This document shows, piece after piece, positions 1-9,538 of a DNA stretch of 64,000 bases. How positions within the stretch are numbered: the first letter of the stretch is position 1; each line of letters starts with the position of its first letter. Location of the stretch: positions 9,404,501 through 9,468,500 of the forward strand of contig OU015659.1 in NCBI GenBank assembly GCA_907165275.2. The letters are read 5' to 3'. The notes under the pieces were generated by a model. It saw nothing but the letters and a program-made list of their open reading frames with translations, did no database searches and was not told where the DNA came from. The position numbers were made by a program, and so were the translations under genes. The stretch is from Zygaena filipendulae. Lineage: Eukaryota > Arthropoda > Insecta > Lepidoptera > Zygaenidae.

Positions 1-3000
1 ACAGGGTTTGCGTCACCCATATTAAAATCACTCAAGACATTCAGAATGAACTGTTCTTGATCTAGATAAATAACATCTTTATCCCTTCTCAATCTCATTC
101 CTAAAACATGCCTGGCCGTTCCTAAGTCTTTTACCTTGAATCTTTTCGACAAATCTGCCATTAAACGCTCTTTTTCAGTCACAGAATTATAAAATACAAA
201 TATATCGTCAACATATATAAGAACAATTAGTTTTTTGTTATCATCTAACTGTTTTTGATATAAACATGGCTCTATTTTCGACTGTGTAAAACCTAAAGAT
301 AACATTTCACCATCCAACTCATTGAACCAAGCGTTAGATGCTTGCTTTAACCCGTACAATGATCGCTCAAGCTTACAAACTTTTGTTTCTTGACCTTTAA
401 CTATAGCACCCTTTGGTTGAAGCATGTAAATGTTTTCTTTGATTTTACCATACAAGAACGCAGTTGTAACATCCCATTGGTCAATAAACCAACCATACTC
501 AACTGCTAAAGAAAATAACATACGTAAAGTAGAGCTACGTACAACAGGTGAATAAGTTTCAAAATAGTCTATACCACGTACTTGTGTAAAACCTTTCGCT
601 ACTAGCCTGGCTTTGTACTTTGTTACCTTGCCATCGCTATCTTTCTTGATTTTAAATATCCATTTACATTGAATCGGTTTTTTGTCAGCTGGAAGATCAA
701 CTAACTTCCATGTCTCGTTCTCCTTCAGTGATTCAAGCTCTTCATTCATCGCTTTTATCCACAAGTCACTATCAGGTCTAGACAACGCCTCTTCAACCGT
801 CAATGGATCACCATCAATATTAGCTATTGCAACGTTCAATCCATAGTAATCAACTGGTCTACGTTCTCTTAAGGGATATCTCCGCTCTATTTGTTCAGGA
901 ACTACATCAATCTGCGCAGGTATGACTTCCATTTCTGGATTTTCATGAAGTTCTGCATGACTCCGTTCTTGCGAGCTGGATGCAGGTTCAATCGTGGAAT
1001 CTGCTTCCAAGCGCTCCTCCACGCTATGTTGATTACTTTCTGATGCGGTGTTATTTACAGGTTCTATTTGTTCCTCCTCTAGATTTATAGGAACAACTGT
1101 TTCTCTCACCACTTCAACCTTTTTATTTCCAGGAAAAACATTTTCTAAGAATTTTACGTCTCTCGCAACTGTTACTTTGTAGGTCTTTGGATCTATTAGC
1201 CGATATCCTTTCTGATTGTCTGGATAGCCAATAAAAATCAAAGGTTCCGTTTTCTTATCAAGTTTGCGTCTCTTCTGTTTAGGTATCAATCGAAAAGCTA
1301 AACATCCGAAAACTTTTAGATGACTTAAATCTATTTCTTTTCCTGTCCAAAGTTTTTCTGGTACCGCATTAGTCACAGCCTTTGTAGGACTTCTGTTCTT
1401 TAAATATACAACAGTATTTACTGCTTCTGCCCAATACTTTTTACTCAGGTTCGCTTCAGATAGTAATGTTCTTGCCTTCTCAATGATGGTACGGTTTGCC
1501 CGTTCTGCCACACCATTTTGTTCCGGTGTATAGGGCACAGTCGTCTGATGTTTTATACCTGCAGACTTTAAAAAGTTAGTAAATTCTCTATTACAATATT
1601 CTTTACCACCATCGGATCTCAGGCATTTTATCGACTTGTTTGTCTCGTTTTCTACTTCCGCCTTATATTCACGAAACTTATCAAAAACTTGACTTTTATT
1701 TCTCAAAAAATAAACATGTGTTTTTCGAGTAAAATCGTCAATAAATAATAAAACATACCTCGAACCACTAAGTGAGCATTCTTCTATCGGACCGCAAACA
1801 TCGGTATGTACGATCTCTAGAATTTCACTTGCTTTCGTACCTCTATTTTTAAAAGGACTCTTCACGGTTTTTCCTTCAATACAAGGAATACACGGTTCAC
1901 GTAAATCATTCATGTTAAATTGAATCCCACGGACGAGCACTTTTAATTTATCCATATAATTTCGACTTAAATGAGCTAATCTTTTGTGCCAAAGGTTTGA
2001 AATATTATTTTCATTTTGACTTGACAATGTCAAATTGACGACACAACAATTTTCTTCTTTTAATTCGAAAATTCCATCAACTTCTTGACATTTCGCAACT
2101 AGGCGGTTTTCCTTTTTAATAACACAACCTTCTTTGTCAAAATTAATATTATAATTTTTCTTGGTCAAATCGCTCACCGAAATAAGATTCATGGATAAAT
2201 CAGGGATATGTAAAACATCTTCTAAAAATAGTTTCTCGTTTCCGCTGACTGAAGGTTCAGCATTCCCTCTTCCTTGTACTCGTAGCTTTTCTCCGTTCGC
2301 TACCGTTACAATCATATTACCCTTTTCTGGTTTGTACGAAAACAACTTTTTCTTGTTGTGGGTCATATGATTTGAACAACCACTGTCGAGGTACCACTTA
2401 TCTTTAACGATCGCCTTCTTTGTACTCAGGCAGACATTCGTAGTTTTAGACCTCTCTTTACATTGGGACGCTTTATGTCCAGGTTCGTGACACTTAAAAC
2501 ATTTATATACAAACTTCTGCTTACGATCTGTGGTTTTAGGTGTAGATCTTGCTTCATTTTGTATCTTCTTAGTCACAAGAGCTAGTTCAGGATTTAAAGT
2601 TGACTGGCTCTGTCGACTTCCTTCTTGCAACAACTTGATCTTGATTTGCTCTAATGTGATTTCTTGGCCACTGTTATCTACAGCCATTATAAGAGGACTG
2701 TATTCAGGAGTCAATCCACCAAGCAAAATCGATATGATCCAATCGTCGTTTATCTTGGAATCAATATCTGCCAACTGTTGTGTAAGAAACGTCACACTAG
2801 AAATATATTTTTCCATTGATTCAAAGCTCTCTAATTTACAGTTCCAGAGCTCTCGTTGAAGACGAATTCTTCTACCCCAGCCCTTGTCTTCATAGACCTT
2901 TTGTAAATTACACCAAGCTTCTCTCGCTGTCTTGACATTATATACATGTACAAAACATTCGGGCTCAAGCAATAAGCAAATCGTCGTCCTGGCCTTGCGA

Positions 3001-3176
3001 TCTACATCCTTGTAAGAGTCTTCAACCTCTTCTTTTTCAATAATATGCCACCAGTTTCGGTTTTCAAGATAGTTCTTTACCATAAACTTCCAGTTTGCAT
3101 ATTCGGATGTACCATTTAGTTTTTTTATTCCGCTTAATCCACAGTTATTTTGTTCAGAGTTATTTTGTTCCGACAT
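1..3176 (-). CDS. Ty1/copia retrotransposon gag-pol polyprotein (partial, 3' end off window)
   Basis: A single open frame of about 1058 codons runs leftward from an ATG at 3176 and leaves the window at position 1 without a stop. Reading 5' to 3' I see a gag region and a CCHC zinc knuckle (CFKCHEPGHKASQC, near residues 225-238). An aspartic protease motif LDSGCSNHM follows near residue 264. The integrase has an HHCC segment (HKRLAH...CIPC) and D,D,E catalytic region (HTDVCG, RSDGGKEY, PEQNGVAER). The reverse transcriptase includes KARLVAKGF, TAFLYG and the YVDD box (residues about 988-991, plus-strand 204-215). The order protease-integrase-RT is the copia order. RNase H would lie left of the window. 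No stop or frameshift was seen, so this copy may be young and coding-competent within the visible part. It makes the virus-like particle, integrase and RT used for the element's own transposition. Confidence 0.93.
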   Translation of the reverse strand, partial: MSEQNNSEQNNCGLSGIKKLNGTSEYANWKFMVKNYLENRNWWHIIEKEEVEDSYKDVDRKARTTICLLLEPECFVHVYNVKTAREAWCNLQKVYEDKGWGRRIRLQRELWNCKLESFESMEKYISSVTFLTQQLADIDSKINDDWIISILLGGLTPEYSPLIMAVDNSGQEITLEQIKIKLLQEGSRQSQSTLNPELALVTKKIQNEARSTPKTTDRKQKFVYKCFKCHEPGHKASQCKERSKTTNVCLSTKKAIVKDKWYLDSGCSNHMTHNKKKLFSYKPEKGNMIVTVANGEKLRVQGRGNAEPSVSGNEKLFLEDVLHIPDLSMNLISVSDLTKKNYNINFDKEGCVIKKENRLVAKCQEVDGIFELKEENCCVVNLTLSSQNENNISNLWHKRLAHLSRNYMDKLKVLVRGIQFNMNDLREPCIPCIEGKTVKSPFKNRGTKASEILEIVHTDVCGPIEECSLSGSRYVLLFIDDFTRKTHVYFLRNKSQVFDKFREYKAEVENETNKSIKCLRSDGGKEYCNREFTNFLKSAGIKHQTTVPYTPEQNGVAERANRTIIEKARTLLSEANLSKKYWAEAVNTVVYLKNRSPTKAVTNAVPEKLWTGKEIDLSHLKVFGCLAFRLIPKQKRRKLDKKTEPLIFIGYPDNQKGYRLIDPKTYKVTVARDVKFLENVFPGNKKVEVVRETVVPINLEEEQIEPVNNTASESNQHSVEERLEADSTIEPASSSQERSHAELHENPEMEVIPAQIDVVPEQIERRYPLRERRPVDYYGLNVAIANIDGDPLTVEEALSRPDSDLWIKAMNEELESLKENETWKLVDLPADKKPIQCKWIFKIKKDSDGKVTKYKARLVAKGFTQVRGIDYFETYSPVVRSSTLRMLFSLAVEYGWFIDQWDVTTAFLYGKIKENIYMLQPKGAIVKGQETKVCKLERSLYGLKQASNAWFNELDGEMLSLGFTQSKIEPCLYQKQLDDNKKLIVLIYVDDIFVFYNSVTEKERLMADLSKRFKVKDLGTARHVLGMRLRRDKDVIYLDQEQFILNVLSDFNMGDANP

Positions 3177-3236
3177 ATTAAGCACAAAAACACGCAAGCA
3201 CAACAATTTACTTTTATTTTATTCTACGATTAGAGT

Positions 3237-3251
3237 CCTGGGCCCATAACC
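3237..3251 (-). other. Primer binding site of the copia element (initiator tRNA-Met anticodon arm)
   Basis: On the minus strand the sequence GGTTATGGGCCCAG lies between the gag start and the putative 5' LTR. It is complementary to the anticodon stem-loop of initiator tRNA-Met (CTGGGCCCATAACC). Drosophila copia is known to prime from a 5' half of this tRNA rather than from the tRNA 3' end, and this site has the same design. Confidence 0.8.
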
Positions 3252-3343
3252 TGATGGAGATTATTTTTGAAAGTGAAACAAAACACTAAACAGCTGTCAC
3301 TACGTATTACCTACTATGTTCCAAAAAGGTTAGCACTTCAACA
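3252..3343 (-). repeat. Candidate 5' LTR of the copia element
   Basis: The inner LTR edge is set by the primer binding site: on the minus strand the LTR ends ...CTCCATCA immediately before GGTTATGG. Going outward, the first good TG start is TGTTGAAG (plus-strand CTTCAACA at 3336-3343), which pairs imperfectly with the inner end (TGATGGAG). This gives a 92-bp LTR, short for the family. The outer edge could instead lie further right. The partner LTR is outside the window, so the boundary is a guess. Confidence 0.4.
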
Positions 3344-3661
3344 TTTCTATACAGCCAGCGCGATGTAAAATTGAAATAACGTAAAGTTTAAGTAGGTATT
3401 AATTAAAATAAAATTCACTCACTTTTTTCTTAAGCTAATTCCTATTTATATTTTTTTATTTTCTTTAATTAATACTTAATAATTAAAGATAATATTTTTT
3501 TTAGGTCGCCACAATGTAAATAAAAAATACTGGCTGAATAGCTAGCTGGCCAAAGAAAAAGAAATAGGTGGGAAAGTGTCAAGCGACTATCCGATCTTCA
3601 CTCATTTTTTCTTTAGCTAATTCCTATTTTTATTTTGACTTTCCTTGCATTCGTAATGAAA

Positions 3662-3790
3662 AGCACAGTGTTACCCTCGGGAGAAAGACTTATTTAGTCC
3701 CTCGATCTATTGGCGCCCTCGCTACGCTCGGGCGCCAAACCCCGTCTCGGGACTAAATAAGTTACTTTCACCCCTAGGATAACAATGTAC
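3662..3790. repeat. Nested palindromic repeat with CCCTCGCTACGCTCGGG core
   Basis: Inverted arms ACTTATTTAGTCCC (3688-3701) and GGGACTAAATAAGT (3749-3762) enclose a second hairpin, TGGCGCCC (3711-3718) / GGGCGCCA (3730-3737). The loop reads TCGCTACGCTC. The outer ends GTGTTACCCTCGGG and CCCCTAGGATAACA are also roughly inverted. The core is shared with the element at 29188-29408. Confidence 0.75.
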
Positions 3791-4251
3791 TATTCCCGTA
3801 CAGCACCATAAAACGCAATAAAACCCACTTTTAACATTTTTTTTATCTACACGAAAATATACGGCGGAACCACATCTTCGATTCCCGCCAAGAACTCCTA
3901 CAACATATTATTATTTAATTCAAGTAATTTTTTTTCACATTCCAGCCATGTACATGGATGGTCAGCTAATCTTGAGGAAAGCTCGCGGTTTGCTTCATCA
4001 GTTCCGACAGTTGGTTCGTATTCCTTGCACTTTGGCTGGGCTCTGTCAACGTTGCGGCCCGGGGATGTGGGACTCTTCTCATAGGCCCAACGTCGAATGT
4101 ACCGGGGCACACGACGTTTGCCATTACGCGGTGCATTAAAAATGAAATAGACACTATAGTTGATTATGATTATTTACTGATTTACATGGTATGGTTAGTC
4201 AGCATCAGAAAAATGTTTGGTATTACTTTTGACAGTCGTTAAAATATCTTT

Positions 4252-4463
4252 CGGCCGCACTCAGAGTCATTTTAATGATTACTTAATACTAAGTGAAGAT
4301 TTTAAAAACAAAACTGCCGAGCTCAGACACGTTCATTAAATTAATATTAATTGGCATTTCACTAATTAAGTTAAACATTAATTTAATGAACGTGTCTGAG
4401 CTCGGCAGTTTTGTTTTTAAAATCTTAAGTAATCATTAAAACGACTTTGAGTAGGTACGGCCG
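4252..4463. mobile_element. Foldback MITE, CGGCCGCACTCAGAG family, copy 1
   Basis: The 212-bp element is almost wholly an inverted repeat: the two halves fold on each other, with CGGCCG ends and internal arms such as GCTCAGACACGTTCATTAAA. It is one of four copies in the window. Flanks are TTT and TTA, so the target duplication is imperfect in this copy. Confidence 0.85.
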
Positions 4464-4942
4464 TTAATGCATTAATAACTTTCGATTGCAATAAAAAGAC
4501 TGACAAAATATTTTTTTGATGCCAAATGTTCAAGAATCGCTGCTATCAACTTACCTATACTTATACAAGTAAAATAAATGCAATTACGTAATTGGATTCG
4601 CACTGTAAAATTAATGTGGAACGTTTAAAATAATTTGTAAAATAAATAGGTACCTATACTATGCGGTTAGCTATTATTTTTTAATACTTTTTTACTTAAA
4701 AAAGTATTAAAAAAATAATAATCTAATTCATTTCATAACCTTTGACTTTTTTTTATGTTTCTGTTGTTGTTATAGTTAGGTAGGTAGGTATATTATACAT
4801 TATAATAGTTCTGTTATTCATGTTAAACAACTTATTACCCAAAAAAATATAAGTAAATCTAATAATTAGAATAAAAATATTAGAACGCTTTACGGCCTTA
4901 CTAGTCACAAAACAAATTAGCAATAGGTACCTAAACTCCTAA

Positions 4943-5342
4943 GGGATCATCCATAAAATAAGTCACGCTTAGGAGGAGAGAGGTCGAGTGTCGACGAAAT
5001 GTGACATTGTGTGACCAGGGGTGGGAGGGATTCAAAGTTTCGTGACGTCACACTGCTGTTTTAATAATTTCTTTTCTTTTACCACTTTTCTTTCAAGTTT
5101 CTTTGTTCAGAGTGCTTAATCGGGCCGTTTTTGTGGGGGGTCAAGACCCCCATGACCCCCGCTGTGCACGCGCATGGCGTATACACCGTCAGCTTATATA
5201 AGTATGTAAAATTGCGAAATATGTGACGTCACACTAGGGAGGGACGGGGGTCTCGCAAATGTGACCAATACAATACAAGGAGGACGGAGGGGTTCAAAAA
5301 ATCACGAAATTAGTGTGACGTGGGTACTTTATGGATGACCCC
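4943..5342. mobile_element. TIR element with GGGATCATCCATAAA ends and TAA duplication
   Basis: The left end GGGATCATCCATAAA (4943-4957) is inverted as TTTATGGATGACCCC (5328-5342). Both ends are flanked by TAA (4940-4942 and 5343-5345). The inside repeats GTGACGTCACACT-like blocks in both orientations. No transposase frame is present, so it is a non-autonomous element. The 3-bp TAA duplication fits a PIF/Harbinger-type origin. Confidence 0.75.
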
Positions 5343-5995
5343 TAATACGACGACGATCAGTAAAATGAGTAAAGACTAGATTTGATGGAGCTTTTGTCTT
5401 AGTAGAACATATCAAATATATCGAACATAAAATAATATGGGTGTTCTACAAAGTATATGTTCTACCTTTATGGAAATAAAGTTTATAATCTGTTAGTATC
5501 TATTAAGATCTATTTATCATTGTACCTACTTAGATGTGTAAGTACCTAATACCTAAGTTGTTACCTATAACATAGTCATATCAAAAATGTTTCAGAGTTT
5601 ACATCAAATTAATGAGAAGTCTGTATTTAAGTATTTATATAAACTTTCAAATAGTGTAAATAATTATTTTAATGTTTCATATTGGCAATCAGTTGTTAAA
5701 ATTAATGGGTTATGAAAATACAGGTTTTTTTTTTGAAATGGGCGTGGATAGTTCATCCGAAACTACGAGGAATACTTAAGTACCTACCTGCTTAAAATGT
5801 TCAATGGACACACGGACCGATTTTCGGGCCATTCTCTCCGACTTGAAAAATTCACCTTGTACTTATAACAGTTGAAACGAATTATGGGTAAGGGTAATAA
5901 CTAGGTACCTAATAACATAGTAATTATTAAATACTAAAACGTATCCATGTTTTTGTCATAAGTTGACTATTGCTGTCTGTTTCTAAATACATAAT

Positions 5996-6318
5996 GGGCA
6001 TGTTGACTAATTTTTATTTTTTAGTCCGTCTTGTAGATTATTAAAAAATATTGGACACGTATTTTTTCTTTTTTTACGTAAACAAAAAATAACGGCGATA
6101 TATTGAGTTGAAATTTCGCGTGACGTCACTATTCTGACAGTTTGTATGGCTGTTTTGCGGTTAGTGACGTCACGACCTCCTCATCCTAAACTTTAATGCG
6201 CTTTTTCTCTGTATATTTTAATTTATTTAAAAAAGCAAAAAATACGTGTCTATTGTTTTTTTATTTTCTAACTGACGGACTAATTAGAATTTTGATTTTC
6301 AATAGTAGTCAACATCCC
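5996..6318. mobile_element. TIR element GGGCATGTTGACTA / TAGTCAACATCCC, copy 1
   Basis: Ends GGGCATGTTGACTA and TAGTCAACATCCC are inverted. Subterminal blocks TTAGTCCGTC and GACGGACTAA are also inverted. The core carries GTGACGTCAC blocks. No coding frame is present. Related copies occur at 40656-40944 and from 63526 to the right edge. Confidence 0.75.
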
Positions 6319-6405
6319 TATTACTTACGCATTTAATAAGATCAAACTACGGAGTACGGACCACCAACGGACCGTATAAACACTACTGAAGTAGTAATCA
6401 TAATA

Positions 6406-6690
6406 ATAACCGACTTCCAAAAAGGAGGAGGTTCTATGTGCGTTTTTTTTTTTTTATGTATGTTCACCGATTACTCGAAGACGGGTGGACCTATTTGGGA
6501 AAATTCTTTTTTTTACACACGTTGTCAGAGGTACAGAGAAGGACATAGGATACTTTTCCGGAATTCCCGCGGTAACAGCGAAATTAACGCCGGTGAATTG
6601 TCATGAAATTTTGCATACACGTTATGGGTATAGAAAGGGATATATGGTACCTACTTTGTATCTCGAAATTCTTGCGGGGAACAGCTAGTA
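6406..6690 (+). repeat. ACCGACTTCC...GGAGGAGG lepidopteran interspersed repeat
   Basis: It begins AACCGACTTCCAAAAAGGAG and ends GCGGGGAACAGCTAGTA, both widely seen in lepidopteran interspersed repeats. The short frame inside (6485-6688) has no recognisable protein content. I cannot assign the class. Confidence 0.6.
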
Positions 6691-7303
6691 TTTTTATAAT
6701 TGCCAATTTAGGTACCTATTAGGTACCTATTTTGAAAAGTCATAACTGGTGACATATTATGCGCTTCTAAAGTCGTGAAAAGTGTGTCCTTACCGTGGTC
6801 CTTACCTACTTTTCAACCATAGGCGGAATATTGTGAAATAATTAATCATAACGGATAGAGGGTAGAAACGTAGAATAAAAAAAAAAAAACGGAAATTAGT
6901 TTGCAAATGAAACGAGTGTGTTCCCGAGCGAATTGTGCTTTTCACGTAAATGAAACCGTGGGCAATATAGCTACTCTTCTCTCAAAATTAACATAAATAG
7001 TAACAAGTGTTGCTAATTTAAATATTTATACAAATTAAAAACGAAATATGTATATTTATACATTTGGTAAGTAGTCGGTAAGTACGAGTTGAGTTAAATT
7101 AGAACTTAATTAAGTAAATATGTACTTACTTAATATTATTTGGCTTGTATTATTGTGAATTATCTATTATTGTTACGATGCATACTCTGTGATAAATTAT
7201 AATCAGCTTTTATTAATAAAGTGTCTCAAATAATCTAGATATTTTTAATTAAATAAAATTAAAAGCATTCAATAGGATCTCCTACACGGTTCACTTGCGT
7301 TTT

Positions 7304-8090
7304 AAACCGACTTCCAAAAAGGAGGAGGTTATGCATTCGATTATTTGTATGTATGTTTTTTTATTTTATTTTTTTATGTATGTTCACCGATTACTCGAAG
7401 ACGGTTGGACCGATTTCGAAAATTCTTTTTTTGTTTGAAAGGGTTTACTCCCAATTAGGTCCCACTGCCACCAAGTCGGGATCTGATGATGGGATCTTGG
7501 AGAAATCGAGGGAACTTTTCAAAAATTATAGGCACACCTATAGAGATTTGGGTATTTTTTATAGTAAATCGTTCATTTGCTTTCGAAAAGCAAAATTTGA
7601 AGAAGTGGAACTGATGATGAAGACCACAGGTGGTCATCGGAACTACTCAACAATAATACGTATTTCACGGGTTCCGATTGGACCGATTTGGAGAAATGGA
7701 GGTAACTCTTCAAAAATTATAGGCAGACCTATAGAGATTTTTGTATTTTTTATAGTAAATTGTATATTTGCTTTTGGAAAGCAAAATTTTAAGAAGTGAA
7801 ACTGATGATGAAGACCACAGATGGTCAACAAAACTACTCAATAATAGGTAGGTATAACACGAGTTCCGATTCGTTAACTTTAATATGGTTCCTAAACAAT
7901 TTATGCTCGTCACAACTCACAACGTATATGGCAAAGTGGAACTGATAGTGATGTACCAGGAGAACTCAAAAATTAACGTCCCTGTATTGAGAAAAGCAAT
8001 ATTTTGTAAAAGGTGATGAGCAGTTGACATTAGGCTATTATAACTTAGATAAATTATAAACCGTCTTACTTAAAAGTAAGAAATAAACAA
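7304..8090 (+). repeat. ACCGACTTCC-type repeat with internal 190-bp tandem duplication
   Basis: The repeat head (AACCGACTTCCAAAAAGGAG at 7304) is followed by two similar units, about 7494-7651 and 7688-7840. Each contains CTATAGAGATTT, TTTTTTATAGTAAAT and GATGATGAAGACCACAG. A single unit of the same kind is at 42870-43030. The open frames here (for example 7353-7799) are by-products of the repeat, not genes. Confidence 0.7.
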
Positions 8091-8106
8091 ATTTTTAACA
8101 AAAAAA

Positions 8107-8217
8107 TTAAATCCGACCCTAAAAACACAAAACTAAAAAGCTAAAAATAACAAAATTCCGATTTAATCCAGCAGACAAAAATACACGTAATACCTACTAT
8201 TATTGGTTTGTGCTACC
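8107..8217 (-). mobile_element. Solo arm of the foldback element seen at 43280-43634
   Basis: The sequence AAAAAGCTAAAAATAACAAAA plus TACACGTAAT and TTGGTTTGTGCTACC matches, in reverse orientation, one arm and part of the centre of the foldback element at 43280-43634. It lies about 55 bp upstream of the TATA box of the MDR gene, so it may supply sequence to that promoter. Confidence 0.55.
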
Positions 8218-8272
8218 GGAGCGCAGCGGAGACCAATCATTTATCTAAGCAGTCTCTGTTATCAACAAATAG

Positions 8273-8300
8273 TATATAACCACTACGACCGCTTATCAGT
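8273..8300 (+). promoter_or_regulatory. Core promoter of the MDR gene: TATA box and insect initiator
   Basis: TATATAA at 8273-8279 and the arthropod initiator TCAGT at 8296-8300 are correctly spaced, with the initiator A at 8298, 25 bp from the first T of the TATA box. Transcription would start at 8298, giving a 45-nt leader before the ATG at 8343. Confidence 0.75.
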
Positions 8301-8342
8301 CGTCACAAATTAAGATACTGCTAGTGTAATAAATTAATAATT

Positions 8343-9455
8343 ATGTTCAGTTCACTTTTAGCAATTATACTAGTAACTTCTTCGAATTTTAAAATAAATA
8401 TAGCTGAAAACTCAACAATGGCTAAAATTCTACCTAAAACTATGAAGGCTGTTGGCTTTTATAAATATTTGCCTATATCCGACATCAATAGTCTTATAGA
8501 TCTTGAAGTTAGTCTGCCAGAGATGCGAAAATCTGATGTATTGATTGAAGTGAAAGCGATCTCCGTGAACCCTATTGATACAAAGATTCGAGCGCCGAAG
8601 TCGATTGTAGAAGAGAATCCGCGCATACTAGGGTGGGACGGCGCTGGGATAGTAATCGATAGAGGTGAGAATGTAACATTACATGACATAGGCAACGAGG
8701 TGTTCTTCTTCGGAGATTTGAGCAGAAATGGGTCGAACGCCCAGTATGTGGCCATAGACGAGAACGTAGTTGGCCCCAAACCTAAGAATTTCAATTTTGT
8801 ACAAGCTGCTTCAATGCCCTTGACATCTATGACTGCATATGAATCACTTTTTGACCGTTTAATGCTGTCTGATAAAGACAAAGGTAAATCGTTGTTGGTC
8901 ATCAACAGTGCTGGGGGCGTTGGTTCAATAGCAACACAATTGGCACAGAATCTGGGCCTTCAAGTAATTGGCACAGCGTCTAGACCAGAGACTCAGAATT
9001 TTACTAAACTGCATGGAGCCAGTGTAGTTCTCAATCATTCCAGGGATTTGATACCTCAATTGGAAGCCAATGGCTATGGGAGTGGTGTAGACTATATCCT
9101 TGTCAATTATGATCCATTCCCATATTGGGACACCCTGATGAAATCCATCAAACCGCAAGGAAAAATCTGTTTGATTGCTGACAGCAGTGGTCTAGTGGAT
9201 TTGAGACCACTCAAAGAGAAGAGTATAACTCTTGTATCTGAAATGCTGGGTACAAGAAATAGGTACAACACTGAAGACAAATATTTACAACATGAAATGT
9301 TAAAAAAGATCTCCAAAATGTTCGATGACGGACAGTTAAAGTGCACGTTGACTAAGACATTGTCGCCCTTTAATGCTGATAATTTGAAGAAAGCTCATCA
9401 GCTTATTGAATCAAAACGTATGATTGGGAACTTAGTTTTAACTGGTTTTGATTAA
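8343..9455 (+). CDS. Zinc-type alcohol dehydrogenase-like / quinone oxidoreductase-like MDR protein (single exon)
   Basis: A 370-aa medium-chain dehydrogenase/reductase. Residues 34-165 form the GroES-like domain (MKAVGFYKYLP, VNPIDTK at 75-81, ILGWDGAG at 95-102). Residues about 185-330 form the Rossmann fold with the dinucleotide-binding loop AGGVGS (190-195). The family reduces quinone- or enone-type substrates with NADPH. No four-Cys structural zinc lobe is present. The pattern resembles the mostly bacterial and fungal 'zinc-binding alcohol dehydrogenase' family (TIGR02817 type). Residues 1-25 are an extra, hydrophobic, signal-peptide-like lead (LLAIILV). M26 (8418, ACAATGG context) and M34 are alternative starts, and bacterial relatives would begin near M34. 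The gene has no intron although its neighbours have many, and has its own TATA/Inr promoter. It converges on the NUDCD3-like gene. Bacterial origin is an inference. Confidence 0.9.
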   Translation: MFSSLLAIILVTSSNFKINIAENSTMAKILPKTMKAVGFYKYLPISDINSLIDLEVSLPEMRKSDVLIEVKAISVNPIDTKIRAPKSIVEENPRILGWDGAGIVIDRGENVTLHDIGNEVFFFGDLSRNGSNAQYVAIDENVVGPKPKNFNFVQAASMPLTSMTAYESLFDRLMLSDKDKGKSLLVINSAGGVGSIATQLAQNLGLQVIGTASRPETQNFTKLHGASVVLNHSRDLIPQLEANGYGSGVDYILVNYDPFPYWDTLMKSIKPQGKICLIADSSGLVDLRPLKEKSITLVSEMLGTRNRYNTEDKYLQHEMLKKISKMFDDGQLKCTLTKTLSPFNADNLKKAHQLIESKRMIGNLVLTGFD

Positions 9456-9513
9456 GAAGTGTAAATCAATCATTTTAAAATAATAGTTACAAAATTTAAT
9501 CATTCAAAAGAAT

Positions 9514-9519
9514 AATAAA
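9514..9519 (+). terminator. Polyadenylation signal of the MDR gene
   Basis: AATAAA lies 59 bp after the MDR stop codon. It sits just outside the 3' end of the convergent NUDCD3-like coding region (stop at 9539), so the two transcripts probably overlap at their 3' ends. Confidence 0.6.
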
Positions 9520-9538
9520 AATATTATAAATTAAAGTT

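Larger units (their letters stand above)
3344..8272. other. Repeat-rich intergenic region between the copia element and the MDR gene
   Basis: No host gene is seen here. The stretch holds a duplicated 40-bp AT-rich segment (3413-3454 and 3596-3637), a nested palindrome (3662-3790), a three-frame open but unrecognised GC-richer patch (3900-4150), and several TIR elements and lepidopteran interspersed repeats listed separately. Between them the DNA is plain AT-rich sequence. Confidence 0.7.

Noticed and set aside
3898..4154. Three overlapping 60-70 codon frames on both strands
   Set aside because: All three are open only because the patch is GC-richer. None shows a known motif, splice context or promoter.
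8459..9346. Minus-strand frames opposite the MDR gene
   Set aside because: They are shadows of the plus-strand MDR frame, which has clear domain motifs and a promoter.
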